DNA from: Geminocystis sp. NIES-3709
Lineage (GTDB): Bacteria; Cyanobacteriota; Cyanobacteriia; Cyanobacteriales; Cyanobacteriaceae
NCBI RefSeq assembly: GCF_001548115.1
Contig: NZ_AP014821.1
Coordinates: 3,971,262-4,035,261, forward strand
Reading direction: 5' to 3'
DNA length: 64,000 nucleotides
How positions within the stretch are numbered: position 1 is the first letter of the stretch; every line of letters starts with the position of its first letter. The translations under genes were made by a program, and so were the position numbers. The notes under the pieces are model-generated. The model did no database searches and had not been told where the DNA came from. It saw only the letters and a program-made list of their open reading frames with translations. Positions 11,701 through 19,573 of this stretch are shown here, piece by piece.

Positions 11701-14700
11701 TTAGCAATACTGGCACAAAAGCAGAGTATGAAGCCCTACTCGATCAACTGAATTTTAACAGCACTTCAGAGAATCCCAGTGGTTCCCGTGGTTTTGCGGT
11801 GACAGTAACAGATGATAGTACAACGGCTCAGACCTCAAACCCTGCTAATTTTACGGTAAATATAGTTCCCGTAAATGACCCACCAACATTAGATTTAGAC
11901 CCTTCTACCGCCTTAAGTGGAACCTTCCCGAACTATGGGACAACAGACGATAACAGTGTAGTCTTTACCGAAAATGGAGCAGCAGTTGCCTTTACTGCCA
12001 GTGGAATATCTATTGCCGATGTAGATGGAGATGCCATTGCGTCTTTGACCATCAGTTTCACCACCAGCCAAATTAGCGATGGGACGAGTGAAAAACTCCA
12101 GATAGCAGGAGGTTTAATCACAGGGGGAAATGTAGATAGCCTTGACCTGAACTTCAGTGGAGTAGGAACAGCGAATGTCTCCGTTGGTGGAGTAGATTAT
12201 CTCGTCACCCAATCCGTAGGGAGTGGAACCTCAACCCTAGTCTTTACAAAAGTCGGAGGAGGAATAGTAACGAAGGCAGAAGCAGAAATCCTTTTAGATG
12301 CTCTCCGTTACAACAACACGAGTGAAAATCCGACGGATGCCAACCGTGTCTTTAACCTACAGGTCAATGATGGAGTCTTAAACAGTAATACGGCAACTTT
12401 CACTGTTGACGTTAATCCAGTCAATGACCCACCAACATTAGATTTAGACCCTTCTACCGCCTTAAGTGGAACCTTCCCGAACTATGGGACAACAGACGAT
12501 AACAGTGTAGTCTTTACCGAAAATGGAGCAGCAGTTGCCTTTACTGCCAGTGGAATATCTATTGCCGATGTAGATGGAGATGCCATTGCGTCTTTGACCA
12601 TTAGTTTCACCACCAGCCAAATTAGCGATGGGACGAGTGAAAAACTCCAGATAGCAGGAGGTTTAATCACAGGGGGAAATGTAGATAGCCTTGACCTGAA
12701 CTTCAGTGGAGTAGGAACAGCGAATGTCTCCGTTGGTGGAGTAGATTATCTCGTCACCCAATCCGTAGGGAGTGGAACCTCAACCCTAGTCTTTACAAAA
12801 GTCGGAGGAGGAATAGTAACGAAGGCAGAAGCAGAAATCCTTTTAGATGCTCTCCGTTACAACAACACGAGTGAAAATCCGACGGATGCCAACCGTGTCT
12901 TTAACCTACAGGTCAATGATGGAGTCTTAAACAGTAATACGGCAACTTTCACTGTTGACGTTAATCCAGTCAATGACCCACCAACATTAGATTTAGACCC
13001 TTCTACCGCCTTAAGTGGAACCTTCCCGAACTATGGGACAACAGACGATAACAGTGTAGTCTTTACCGAAAATGGAGTAGCAGTTGCCTTTACTGCCAGT
13101 GGAATATCTATTGCCGATGTAGATGGAGATGCCATTGCGTCTTTGACCATTAGTTTCACCACCAGCCAAATTAGCGATGGGACGAGTGAAAAACTCCAGA
13201 TAGCAGGAGGTTTAATCACAGGGGGAAATGTAGATAGCCTTGACCTAAACTTCAGTGGAGTAGGAACAGCGAATGTCTCCGTTGGTGGAGTAGATTATCT
13301 CGTCACCCAATCCGTAGGGAGTGGAACCTCAACCCTAGTCTTTACAAAAGTCGGAGGAGGAATAGTAACGAAGGCAGAAGCAGAAATCCTTTTAGATGCT
13401 CTCCGTTACAACAACACGAGTGAAAATCCGACGGATGCCAACCGTGTCTTTAACCTACAGGTCAATGATGGAGTCTTAAACAGTAATACGGCAACTTTCA
13501 CTGTTGACGTTAATCCAGTCAATGACCCACCAACATTAGATTTAGACCCTTCTACCGCCTTAAGTGGAACCTTCCCGAACTATGGGACAACAGACGATAA
13601 CAGTGTAGTCTTTACCGAAAATGGAGCAGCAGTTGCCTTTACTGCCAGTGGAATATCTATTGCCGATGTAGATGGAGATGCCATTGCGTCTTTGACCATT
13701 AGTTTCACCACCAGCCAAATTAGCGATGGGACGAGTGAAAAACTCCAGATAGCAGGAGGTTTAATCACAGGGGGAAATGTAGATAGCCTTGACCTAAACT
13801 TCAGTGGAGTAGGAACAGCGAATGTCTCCGTTGGTGGAGTAGATTATCTCGTCACCCAATCCGTAGGGAGTGGAACCTCAACCCTAGTCTTTACAAAAGT
13901 CGGAGGAGGAATAGTAACGAAGGCAGAAGCAGAAATCCTTTTAGATGCTCTCCGTTACAACAACACGAGTGAAAATCCGACGGATGCCAACCGTGTCTTT
14001 AACCTACAGGTCAATGATGGAGTCTTAAACAGTAATACGGCAACTTTCACTGTTGACGTTAATCCAGTCAATGACCCACCAACATTAGATTTAGACCCTT
14101 CTACCGCCTTAAGTGGAACCTTCCCGAACTATGGGACAACAGACGATAACAGTGTAGTCTTTACCGAAAATGGAGCAGCAGTTGCCTTTACTGCCAGTGG
14201 AATATCTATTGCCGATGTAGATGGAGATGCCATTGCGTCTTTGACCATCAGTTTCACCACCAGCCAAATTAGCGATGGGACGAGTGAAAAACTCCAGATA
14301 GCAGGAGGTTTAATCACAGGGGGAAATGTAGATAGCCTTGACCTAAACTTCAGTGGAGTAGGAACAGCGAATGTCTCCGTTGGTGGAGTAGATTATCTCG
14401 TCACCCAATCCGTAGGGAGTGGAACCTCAACCCTAGTCTTTACAAAAGTCGGAGGAGGAATAGTAACGAAGGCAGAAGCAGAAATCCTTTTAGATGCTCT
14501 CCGTTACAACAACACGAGTGAAAATCCGACGGATGCCAACCGTGTCTTTAACCTACAGGTCAATGATGGAGTCTTAAACAGTAATACGGCAACTTTCACT
14601 GTTGACGTTAATCCAGTCAATGACCCACCAACATTAGATTTAGACCCTTCTACCGCCTTAAGTGGAACCTTCCCGAACTATGGGACAACAGACGATAACA

Positions 14701-17678
14701 GTGTAGTCTTTACCGAAAATGGAGCAGCAGTTGCCTTTACTGCCAGTGGAATATCTATTGCCGATGTAGATGGAGATGCCATTGCGTCTTTGACCATTAG
14801 TTTCACCACCAGCCAAATTAGCGATGGGACGAGTGAAAAACTCCAGATAGCAGGAGGTTTAATCACAGGGGGAAATGTAGATAGCCTTGACCTGAACTTC
14901 AGTGGAGTAGGAACAGCGAATGTCTCCGTTGGTGGAGTAGATTATCTCGTCACCCAATCCGTAGGGAGTGGAACCTCAACCCTAGTCTTTACAAAAGTCG
15001 GAGGAGGAATAGTAACGAAGGCAGAAGCAGAAATCCTTTTAGATGCTCTCCGTTACAACAACACGAGTGAAAATCCGACGGATGCCAACCGTGTCTTTAA
15101 CCTACAGGTCAATGATGGAGTCTTAAACAGTAATACGGCAACTTTCACTGTAGATGTTAATCCTGTAAATGATGCCCCTGTAAATACATTACCTCCTACT
15201 TATAGCACTAATCAAAATACCAATTTAACTTTAACTAGTTTATCTGTAGCGGATATTGATGCTAATTCGGGAACTATCTCGGTTCAATTATCTGTTACTT
15301 CTGGAAGTCTAAGTGCTGTGAGTGCTAATGGTGTAACGGTTAGTGGTTCTGGTGGCAGTTCGATCGCTTTATCGGGAACTTTAAGTGACATCAATCAATT
15401 TTTAACTAATAATTCTCCTGTTTTCACCCCTTTAACGGGTAGTACGGGAAATGTTACTTTAACGATGTTGACTAATGATAATGGTAACACAGGCTCTGGA
15501 GGTTCTCTGACCGATACGGATAACTCTGTTATTACTATTATTCCCACTAATGTTAATCCGATCGCAAATCCTGACACGAATAATGTTAATGAAGATGGGG
15601 TGTTAACGGTTAATTCGGCAAATGGACTTTTGTCTAATGATACTGACACTGATGTGGGCAATGTCTTATCTGTCACCACATTTATCGTAGCGGGAGATTC
15701 TACCGTTTATCAAGCTGATAATACAGGATTTGGTAATACAGTTACTCTGACAAAGATTGTTGGTACAACCACTGTTAATATCGGTCAATTAATTATCAAC
15801 ACTAATGGTAGTTATACCTTTACTCCTTCTTCTAATTTTAACAGTACTACATCTTTACCTACTGTAACTTATAATATTAGTGATGGTAATGGTGGAACGG
15901 CTACATCAACCTTAATTTTAAATGTTAATGCTGTTAATGATGCTCCGATCGCCCTTGGAAATCCGACCATAGCGCCTGTTTTACAAACTAATACTAATCC
16001 TGTAGGGGCGATGATTGGTACTCTGTCAGATCCTAGCTACAATGACTCGGCAGATCAAGTATTGGGGGGTAGTTCTTCGACTCCGTTGGCGGGGATTGCT
16101 ATTGTTGGTAATACGGCAAATTCGGCTGATGGTGTATGGCAATATGCGATCGCAAGTACTAGCACTGTTTGGTATAATATTCCAACCAGTTTAAGTAATA
16201 CTTCTGCTTTAGTATTAAGTCGTAATTCCAAAATTCGTTTTAAACCTAATACTGATTTTATGGGTAGTCCAGCACCTTTAGAAGTTCATCTGGCAGACAC
16301 TTCTCAATCTATTCCTCTTAGTGCCAATGCTAGTGATCTCAAAAATATTGGTACTGTAGGTGGTAGTAGTATTTGGTCTGTTGACACGATCGAAATTTCA
16401 ACGATGGTGATGGAAGTTAACACTGCTCCAGTTATTAATAATTTAGAAGGTGATACCGTTAGCATTTTACCTGGTCCTGGTGGTACAACTATCATAGATC
16501 AAGGTGCAAATGGCTCTATGTTCGATCGTCAAGGCTTGAAATCTGGGGGAATTTTTACCGTTTCTCTGGGAGGAATAGGAGTCGGTGTCGGTGATACTCT
16601 GTCCTTTGCATCAGGTGTTGATGTGTCAAGTAGTACTATTTCCATTGGTGGAGTAAATATAGGATCGATCGATCCTGTCAATAATGGACAAGATGGAAAA
16701 CCTTTAGTGATTACCCTTACCAAAGATCTTGATGACACGGAAGCAGATACTCTCATTAAGAATGTCAATTTTACAGCTAATAGTAATCCGGGACTCCGTA
16801 GTATTTCCTTTAACGTGACTGACGGAGATACCCTTGATTCCCCTAATCTTAGTTCTAACACTGCGATCGCTTTTGTTCATGTAGGGAATACTGTAAGTTA
16901 TGATTACACCATAGAAGGCGATATAAATGGTCAAGTACGCAGTGATATTCTCAAAGGTACAAATCCGGGGCAGGTAATTAATGGGTCAACTGTTAACGGA
17001 AATGACATTATTTATGGTAAAGGTGCTAATGATATTCTGTACGGCTATAAAGGAAACGATTTGATGGGTGGTGGTGATAATAATGATACCGTTGATGCTA
17101 GTGATGGCAATGATGTATTACTTGGTAGTAATGGTGATGATTTGTTAAATGGTGGCAATGATAATGATCTATTATTCGGTGGAGATGGCTCTGATAAACT
17201 AAATGGAGGAGCTGGAAATGATTACATGAGCGGTGGTTTAGGACGAGATACCCTCACTGGTGGTACAGGTGCCGATCAATCTGATTATCGTAATTATCAA
17301 GATTCTTTATTAGGGCCTAGTACATCCCAACCGATGTATGATGTTATACCTGACTTTAATGTTACTCAAGGAGATAAAATTCTTACAACTAACATAATTG
17401 GTAGTCTCATCAAATTTAATCAATATACACAATTAGTTATGAGTGGGACAACTTTGACTGCTTCTGGTATTACTAATGCTTTAAATGGTACAGCTTTTGC
17501 TCAAGATACCGCCGCATTATTAAGATTAGGTACTACTACAAAATACTTCTTAGCGATCGATAATGGTGGAAGCGGATTTGATCCAGCAAAAGATAGTATT
17601 ATTGAAATAGCTACCAGTGGAAGCACGATCGCTGTTACTAATATTGCTTTTGATCACAATATATTTCATTCTTTCTAG
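5742..17678 (+). CDS. Giant RTX/cadherin-like secreted protein (3978 aa)
   Basis: A very large extracellular or cell-surface protein, probably exported by a type I system: no N-terminal signal peptide, and glycine/aspartate-rich RTX calcium-binding nonapeptides near the C-terminus (about 3753-3846, e.g. GGAGNDYMSGG). The N-terminus has a LLEELGHDFDNFIN segment (about 129-142) seen in many cyanobacterial giant proteins; it resembles a zincin helix, but the first zinc histidine position is Glu. A DUF11-like module (NEQIQYTITVTNRA) lies near 725-850. Several cadherin/VCBS-like beta domains with DxDxD calcium motifs follow. Residues about 2045-3137 are six nearly identical 183-residue repeats; two more divergent relatives precede them (around 1690 and 1875). 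A likely role is adhesion, matrix or surface layer. The ligand is unknown. ATG at 5742 is the first start in the frame and lacks a clear ribosome site. Confidence 0.85.
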   Translation: MDTQSSQYTLSPIFNNEAISSDSAEFLTPIQSLIQDQLLNWFSKEDYLISLAIPFSANLSTTTWTENAQTLQQSILNGSYNIRLEIRSSSELEGALGAYSATGTTGQRTIYLNNDWLQTASIEEIQAVLLEELGHDFDNFINNGADSQGDEGEIFGNLVLNTDANTSGLLQQNDHNIVTIDGQQVAIEAAFPTNIGVAQTFIMPFKESDVRTSLYAINTAVGTTLKTIISTAITSNGTIIVYDHWEDGYEADINNPIQSTTQVWGDGDSSNGQAPGAADDILRAGQVIVLNNDVVLSSVGSLTANAGKPYWDGRDKIGATKALTVTKAGWALSPGTVLAGAVNVFDIENSGSTYTIPIGQNTITNIANPNDTANRLFEYTSLHIVASANNTRVKIDKDGNGTVDLTVTLNQGDTYLVSGGVLQGATVTAEDALGTTTKKPIMVYSIAGDVGSAYENRWLAISPKEQWSNSYFAPVSTTLAADPTHVFLYNPSTTSSIRVYYDTQTTIGSFIDIAANSTNYVPMGSSAAHFYTKPATVGAQAPVFFAVSTIDSDGTNNATRDWSYNLIPETYLTTRFAVAWAPGNSNADPLTAINGSPVWVTAPSATTLYIDLDGNGWLNSSSVDGTGLNPDYTKSNSRNLIVPISKLQSYRIFDTLDNNQSGINVFTLDGTLITAAWGEDPSIAGPGNPFLDMGTTVIPYPDYVLNKTSQEAAKVLAPINNEDGLVQLNEQIQYTITVTNRAVIELLNTNITDEFTPSDSAVYVPNSATLTIYRPDGSIYLQKADLDNETGGLFPFGDWKDVGGNIGNQDGILDGYTLVDSDPNTPGVQGLPRGYQAVYTYRATVRNDVNKALADADLTVTNSVTLKGDQTDPKKKDEETVISVPNVDGLVEFTSTSNGTATTGYQEGGTIFIRVTDNDINTYRDLKTGSDTTPDVADMFTVIVTNTTTGEQETVTLTETGVGTGVFVGQVATSINSSDNGNNTNTLYMVGGDGLKVEYIDPIFGGVFDNPLSPGIPNGDDNDITTGNANTANATVSVPTQNKVLYLSDDGNSGDTTGDLDRISPVQVTPQDTNTQTTTSITPSVPGTGGGVGTYLDNFSTAAYNNSNGTETWSTSWTESGTNSDTNATSGIIQINTSAPAGLVFERIGSTNPLNADVQRSLNLSAADTSQAITLSFTVTSVDSLDGTGENVTLKISTNGGSSFNAITGGTFTKTSGSGTTITHANGVFTGDADGAGTYTVDIKNLIASATDKNNIIIQFDGTNLSRTNANDPLFAVDTFQVSFTKTGTPATPAVPATFTQAIPMATDFVLPAGTNTSVTTYITHTSGVFVNGSYNITANLKESGTSWGTNTTATYTAINATTGTLTWSISSGSGVTLDKGNTVSLEITSTSGVPSFQIDYDSNTKPSQINFPTSTVIKIVDVDGIDLNSDGDITDASEGDNGNGTQLIGFFDSGFTNDLNNNNNGNLITVANAGQTVYVRIKVKDPFGDYDITKLDLTIDAPGGTFGDIGVGTPLTLTNTYVVDTNDNTPAGPTDPYKIYEYVWNTVLNTGNYTINVKAHEGYEGTVFDTASTTFRVDATDTGTPSVTQFITALNGADAGLTYAVNANAFLRITDLDENTNGGSQQTITAVVNGITFTLTETGNNTGVFEVQLSPNFSNLTAGTVLSANYVDSNDPTDVSSDTIYVPSPNLPPSLDLDTTSTSTVNNTAVFNEGDSAVSFVKDATTTLKPVADDANTIASLTISIPTTQITTNGNGASEQLVITGATQGGTIALNFTNTTSQSLTSVILGGVTYTVSSIVTGGNQVLTFSVPGGSSTSIANAEALLEALKYQNISPNPTGVDPNNRDRVFTLVVNDGAFNSNQATFSVDVNAIDFPPVIDLDNTVATGTGTLDNSATFTENGSAVYFAKDANVSGSNNSGTNLSDVDSDNLTKLTISIDNTTLQTGDQVRIGTTDINSIGSGTVTIGLKTFAYTVADVGNTRTYTFSNTGTKAEYEALLDQLNFNSTSENPSGSRGFAVTVTDDSTTAQTSNPANFTVNIVPVNDPPTLDLDPSTALSGTFPNYGTTDDNSVVFTENGAAVAFTASGISIADVDGDAIASLTISFTTSQISDGTSEKLQIAGGLITGGNVDSLDLNFSGVGTANVSVGGVDYLVTQSVGSGTSTLVFTKVGGGIVTKAEAEILLDALRYNNTSENPTDANRVFNLQVNDGVLNSNTATFTVDVNPVNDPPTLDLDPSTALSGTFPNYGTTDDNSVVFTENGAAVAFTASGISIADVDGDAIASLTISFTTSQISDGTSEKLQIAGGLITGGNVDSLDLNFSGVGTANVSVGGVDYLVTQSVGSGTSTLVFTKVGGGIVTKAEAEILLDALRYNNTSENPTDANRVFNLQVNDGVLNSNTATFTVDVNPVNDPPTLDLDPSTALSGTFPNYGTTDDNSVVFTENGVAVAFTASGISIADVDGDAIASLTISFTTSQISDGTSEKLQIAGGLITGGNVDSLDLNFSGVGTANVSVGGVDYLVTQSVGSGTSTLVFTKVGGGIVTKAEAEILLDALRYNNTSENPTDANRVFNLQVNDGVLNSNTATFTVDVNPVNDPPTLDLDPSTALSGTFPNYGTTDDNSVVFTENGAAVAFTASGISIADVDGDAIASLTISFTTSQISDGTSEKLQIAGGLITGGNVDSLDLNFSGVGTANVSVGGVDYLVTQSVGSGTSTLVFTKVGGGIVTKAEAEILLDALRYNNTSENPTDANRVFNLQVNDGVLNSNTATFTVDVNPVNDPPTLDLDPSTALSGTFPNYGTTDDNSVVFTENGAAVAFTASGISIADVDGDAIASLTISFTTSQISDGTSEKLQIAGGLITGGNVDSLDLNFSGVGTANVSVGGVDYLVTQSVGSGTSTLVFTKVGGGIVTKAEAEILLDALRYNNTSENPTDANRVFNLQVNDGVLNSNTATFTVDVNPVNDPPTLDLDPSTALSGTFPNYGTTDDNSVVFTENGAAVAFTASGISIADVDGDAIASLTISFTTSQISDGTSEKLQIAGGLITGGNVDSLDLNFSGVGTANVSVGGVDYLVTQSVGSGTSTLVFTKVGGGIVTKAEAEILLDALRYNNTSENPTDANRVFNLQVNDGVLNSNTATFTVDVNPVNDAPVNTLPPTYSTNQNTNLTLTSLSVADIDANSGTISVQLSVTSGSLSAVSANGVTVSGSGGSSIALSGTLSDINQFLTNNSPVFTPLTGSTGNVTLTMLTNDNGNTGSGGSLTDTDNSVITIIPTNVNPIANPDTNNVNEDGVLTVNSANGLLSNDTDTDVGNVLSVTTFIVAGDSTVYQADNTGFGNTVTLTKIVGTTTVNIGQLIINTNGSYTFTPSSNFNSTTSLPTVTYNISDGNGGTATSTLILNVNAVNDAPIALGNPTIAPVLQTNTNPVGAMIGTLSDPSYNDSADQVLGGSSSTPLAGIAIVGNTANSADGVWQYAIASTSTVWYNIPTSLSNTSALVLSRNSKIRFKPNTDFMGSPAPLEVHLADTSQSIPLSANASDLKNIGTVGGSSIWSVDTIEISTMVMEVNTAPVINNLEGDTVSILPGPGGTTIIDQGANGSMFDRQGLKSGGIFTVSLGGIGVGVGDTLSFASGVDVSSSTISIGGVNIGSIDPVNNGQDGKPLVITLTKDLDDTEADTLIKNVNFTANSNPGLRSISFNVTDGDTLDSPNLSSNTAIAFVHVGNTVSYDYTIEGDINGQVRSDILKGTNPGQVINGSTVNGNDIIYGKGANDILYGYKGNDLMGGGDNNDTVDASDGNDVLLGSNGDDLLNGGNDNDLLFGGDGSDKLNGGAGNDYMSGGLGRDTLTGGTGADQSDYRNYQDSLLGPSTSQPMYDVIPDFNVTQGDKILTTNIIGSLIKFNQYTQLVMSGTTLTASGITNALNGTAFAQDTAALLRLGTTTKYFLAIDNGGSGFDPAKDSIIEIATSGSTIAVTNIAFDHNIFHSF
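11874..15151 (+). repeat. Six tandem 549-bp coding repeats, nearly identical
   Basis: Units begin at 11874, 12423, 12972, 13521, 14070 and 14619, each exactly 549 bp (183 codons); the last diverges after 15151. By eye I find only three variable positions: offset 106 (C, but T in unit 3, Ala to Val), offset 179 (C in units 1 and 5, T in the others, silent) and offset 275 (G in units 1, 2 and 6, A in units 3-5, silent). Every unit starts NDPPTLDLDPSTALSGTF and carries a DVDGDA calcium-type loop. Confidence 0.95.
16998..17279 (+). repeat. RTX-type calcium-binding nonapeptide block
   Basis: Residues about 3753-3846 of the giant protein contain successive GGxGxDxxx-like nonapeptides (for example GNDVLLGSNGDDLLNGG and GGDGSDKLNGG). 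In RTX proteins these bind calcium and fold into a parallel beta-roll after type I secretion. Confidence 0.85.
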
Positions 17679-17686
17679 CCAAGACG

Positions 17687-17707
17687 GGGCTTAATACTAT
17701 TAAGCCC
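17687..17707. terminator. Hairpin between the convergent giant gene and rpmF
   Basis: GGGCTTAAT-ACT-ATTAAGCCC forms a perfect 9-bp stem with a 3-nt loop, nine bases after the giant gene's stop and just beyond the rpmF stop. Neither side has a strong T tract, so termination is inferred from position and symmetry, possibly for both strands. Confidence 0.45.
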
Positions 17708-17722
17708 ATAATTCAGGATTGA

Positions 17723-17896
17723 CTACTCTTCTGTTTCTTCTTCATCAGTAGGGTAAACAAAACTGTTAGATTTACCACTTAATACCGATTTACCCAAAGC
17801 TAAGGCTTTTTGAGCCTGTAATTCAGCTTTTTTAATCCAATGAGCTTTACGTTGATTACGTTTAGATTTAGATGTTTTCTTCTTAGGTACTGCCAT
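17723..17896 (-). CDS. rpmF: 50S ribosomal protein L32
   Basis: A 57-residue protein, [20 protein letters not shown] at the N-terminus and EEETEE at the end. L32 is a small basic protein of the large ribosomal subunit. The MAVPKKK(T/R)SKSK start is diagnostic of bacterial L32. The acidic tail after FVYPTDE is typical of cyanobacterial and plastid forms. The four zinc cysteines of some L32 proteins are absent, as in most cyanobacteria. It is monocistronic, convergent with the giant gene. Confidence 0.95.
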   Translation of the reverse strand: MAVPKKKTSKSKRNQRKAHWIKKAELQAQKALALGKSVLSGKSNSFVYPTDEEETEE

Positions 17897-18098
17897 GAAT
17901 TTTTATATAATAATTTGATTATTGGACAATTTTACTATTTTAACCTTATTTAATAGGTGCTGACAATAGTCCTAAGTAATAAACAATTAGCCGTAGAAAA
18001 TGAACAAAACAAGGGGTTTATCCTACAGTTAGGATTTTTAAATAAAATGGTTGTGTAAAATCTTTCTAAACCAGAAAATTAAAAGTGTTTATTTTCTA

Positions 18099-19328
18099 TT
18101 AACTACCTGTTTCCGTTGACAATTCGAGAGTTTGGGAAGGATTATTCGATTTTAAGGAATTATTCGATCGTAAACTAGATTTTATTTTAGCTAAAACTTT
18201 CTCTTGATCGATGGGTTTGCCTAAAAAACCACTAGCACCGACAAGTTTACTTCTAACTCGATCGACCATACCATCATTACTGGTTAAAATAATAATTGGA
18301 GTATCTTTTAACGCTGAAACCCGACGAATTTGAGAACAAATTTCATAACCATTAACAATAGGCATTATTAAGTCTAAAAAAATTAAATCTGGTTTTCTTT
18401 TCAATATTTCTGATAGGGCTTTTAAAGGATTTTGAATTGAAAAATATTGATAACCAGCTTCAGTAACAATATGTTCCATAATTTCGCAAATTTGTAAACT
18501 GTCATCGACACATATTATTAATTGTTGATGAGTAGTTTTAGTTATTTTATAATCATGATTACTGATTCCAATTAACGTTACTTGTACTGGTTGATCTTTT
18601 ATTTCTACCAACGAAATTAAACCCTGTTCAAAATAAGGTTTTAGCCACAGAGTAACTTTTGTAATTGTTAAATTTAACTTATCTGCTAATTCTATTAAAG
18701 GAAATTTTCCGTTTAATAATGATACTAATTTTCTGTAAGTATTTTCTTTTCCTTTAAATTTTTGTTGCAATAATACAGGATTTTTTACCACGGGGGCATA
18801 ATTAGGGCTAAATGATGCTATACCTAAATTTTCCCATTGTCGCCATTGAGATTCTACAGATGTTAATACTGTCTCTATTTTTAACATAGTAATAGAAACT
18901 CTTAAGCCAGATTCTTCAGGAAAATTATCTTCTACTAAGACTAAATCATAATTTAATTTGTCCTTATTTTCGGCTTGATAAATATCAAATAATATTTGTT
19001 TAACTCTCTCATTAACTAAAAATAATGCTTGTTCTTTCGTAATTAAAAATCTTTGTAATAAAGAAACGATTAAGTAATAATTCCAGCACTCAAATTCCTT
19101 AGCTTTATTAATATCAATAAAATGATGATCTAAATGAGGACAATATTTGTTTAATAACCTTTCCCATGCCCTATAAGGATGATAACCACCATCAGCCCAA
19201 ATTAAACGACTTAGGCAAAAATATAATCGCCATTCTTTACCTTGACTATTCTTGATGTCTATTCTGCCTGTAAACTTTTTTCCTTGGAGGGATTGCAGTT
19301 TTTGTCTTAGTACTCCTGAACTAATCAT
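18099..19328 (-). CDS. PatA-type response regulator (PATAN domain + receiver)
   Basis: A 409-residue protein. The N-terminal 250 residues resemble the PATAN/DUF4388 region of cyanobacterial PatA, PixG and PilG-like regulators (LQGKKFTGRIDI, LYFCLSRLIWADGG). Residues about 265-385 are a receiver domain: acidic pocket CVDDS, phospho-acceptor Asp319 in IFLDLIMP, Thr in ILTSNDG, and Lys in LGKPID. There is no DNA-binding domain, so output is probably by protein contact. In Synechocystis such proteins act in phototaxis or pilus control and usually sit with CheA/CheW/MCP genes. Here no chemotaxis gene is adjacent, so the partner is unknown. A Ser/Asn-rich tail follows the receiver. Confidence 0.85.
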   Translation of the reverse strand: MISSGVLRQKLQSLQGKKFTGRIDIKNSQGKEWRLYFCLSRLIWADGGYHPYRAWERLLNKYCPHLDHHFIDINKAKEFECWNYYLIVSLLQRFLITKEQALFLVNERVKQILFDIYQAENKDKLNYDLVLVEDNFPEESGLRVSITMLKIETVLTSVESQWRQWENLGIASFSPNYAPVVKNPVLLQQKFKGKENTYRKLVSLLNGKFPLIELADKLNLTITKVTLWLKPYFEQGLISLVEIKDQPVQVTLIGISNHDYKITKTTHQQLIICVDDSLQICEIMEHIVTEAGYQYFSIQNPLKALSEILKRKPDLIFLDLIMPIVNGYEICSQIRRVSALKDTPIIILTSNDGMVDRVRSKLVGASGFLGKPIDQEKVLAKIKSSLRSNNSLKSNNPSQTLELSTETGS

Positions 19329-19573
19329 TTCTTTCCCTTAATAATCTGACTTTATATTTTCTTTTGTCTGTGAGTGAATCTGATAGTGCTATATTTCTGA
19401 TATTTTAAGACACATAGAACTTAAAAAATTAATTTGTTGGTTTTCTTAATAAAATATATTACTTTTATTTTTTTTTGTATTTATACAATAAAACTTGTTT
19501 GTAATTAGTTACAATTATCTTATTAAAGTATGAAAAATCTCTCATCAAGGCGCAAAGACGCAAAGGATTTATC

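Noticed and set aside
11933-14866. Six identical 62-codon antisense open frames, one per 549-bp repeat
   Set aside because: They are shadows of the sense-strand repeat and carry no independent start signals or protein character.
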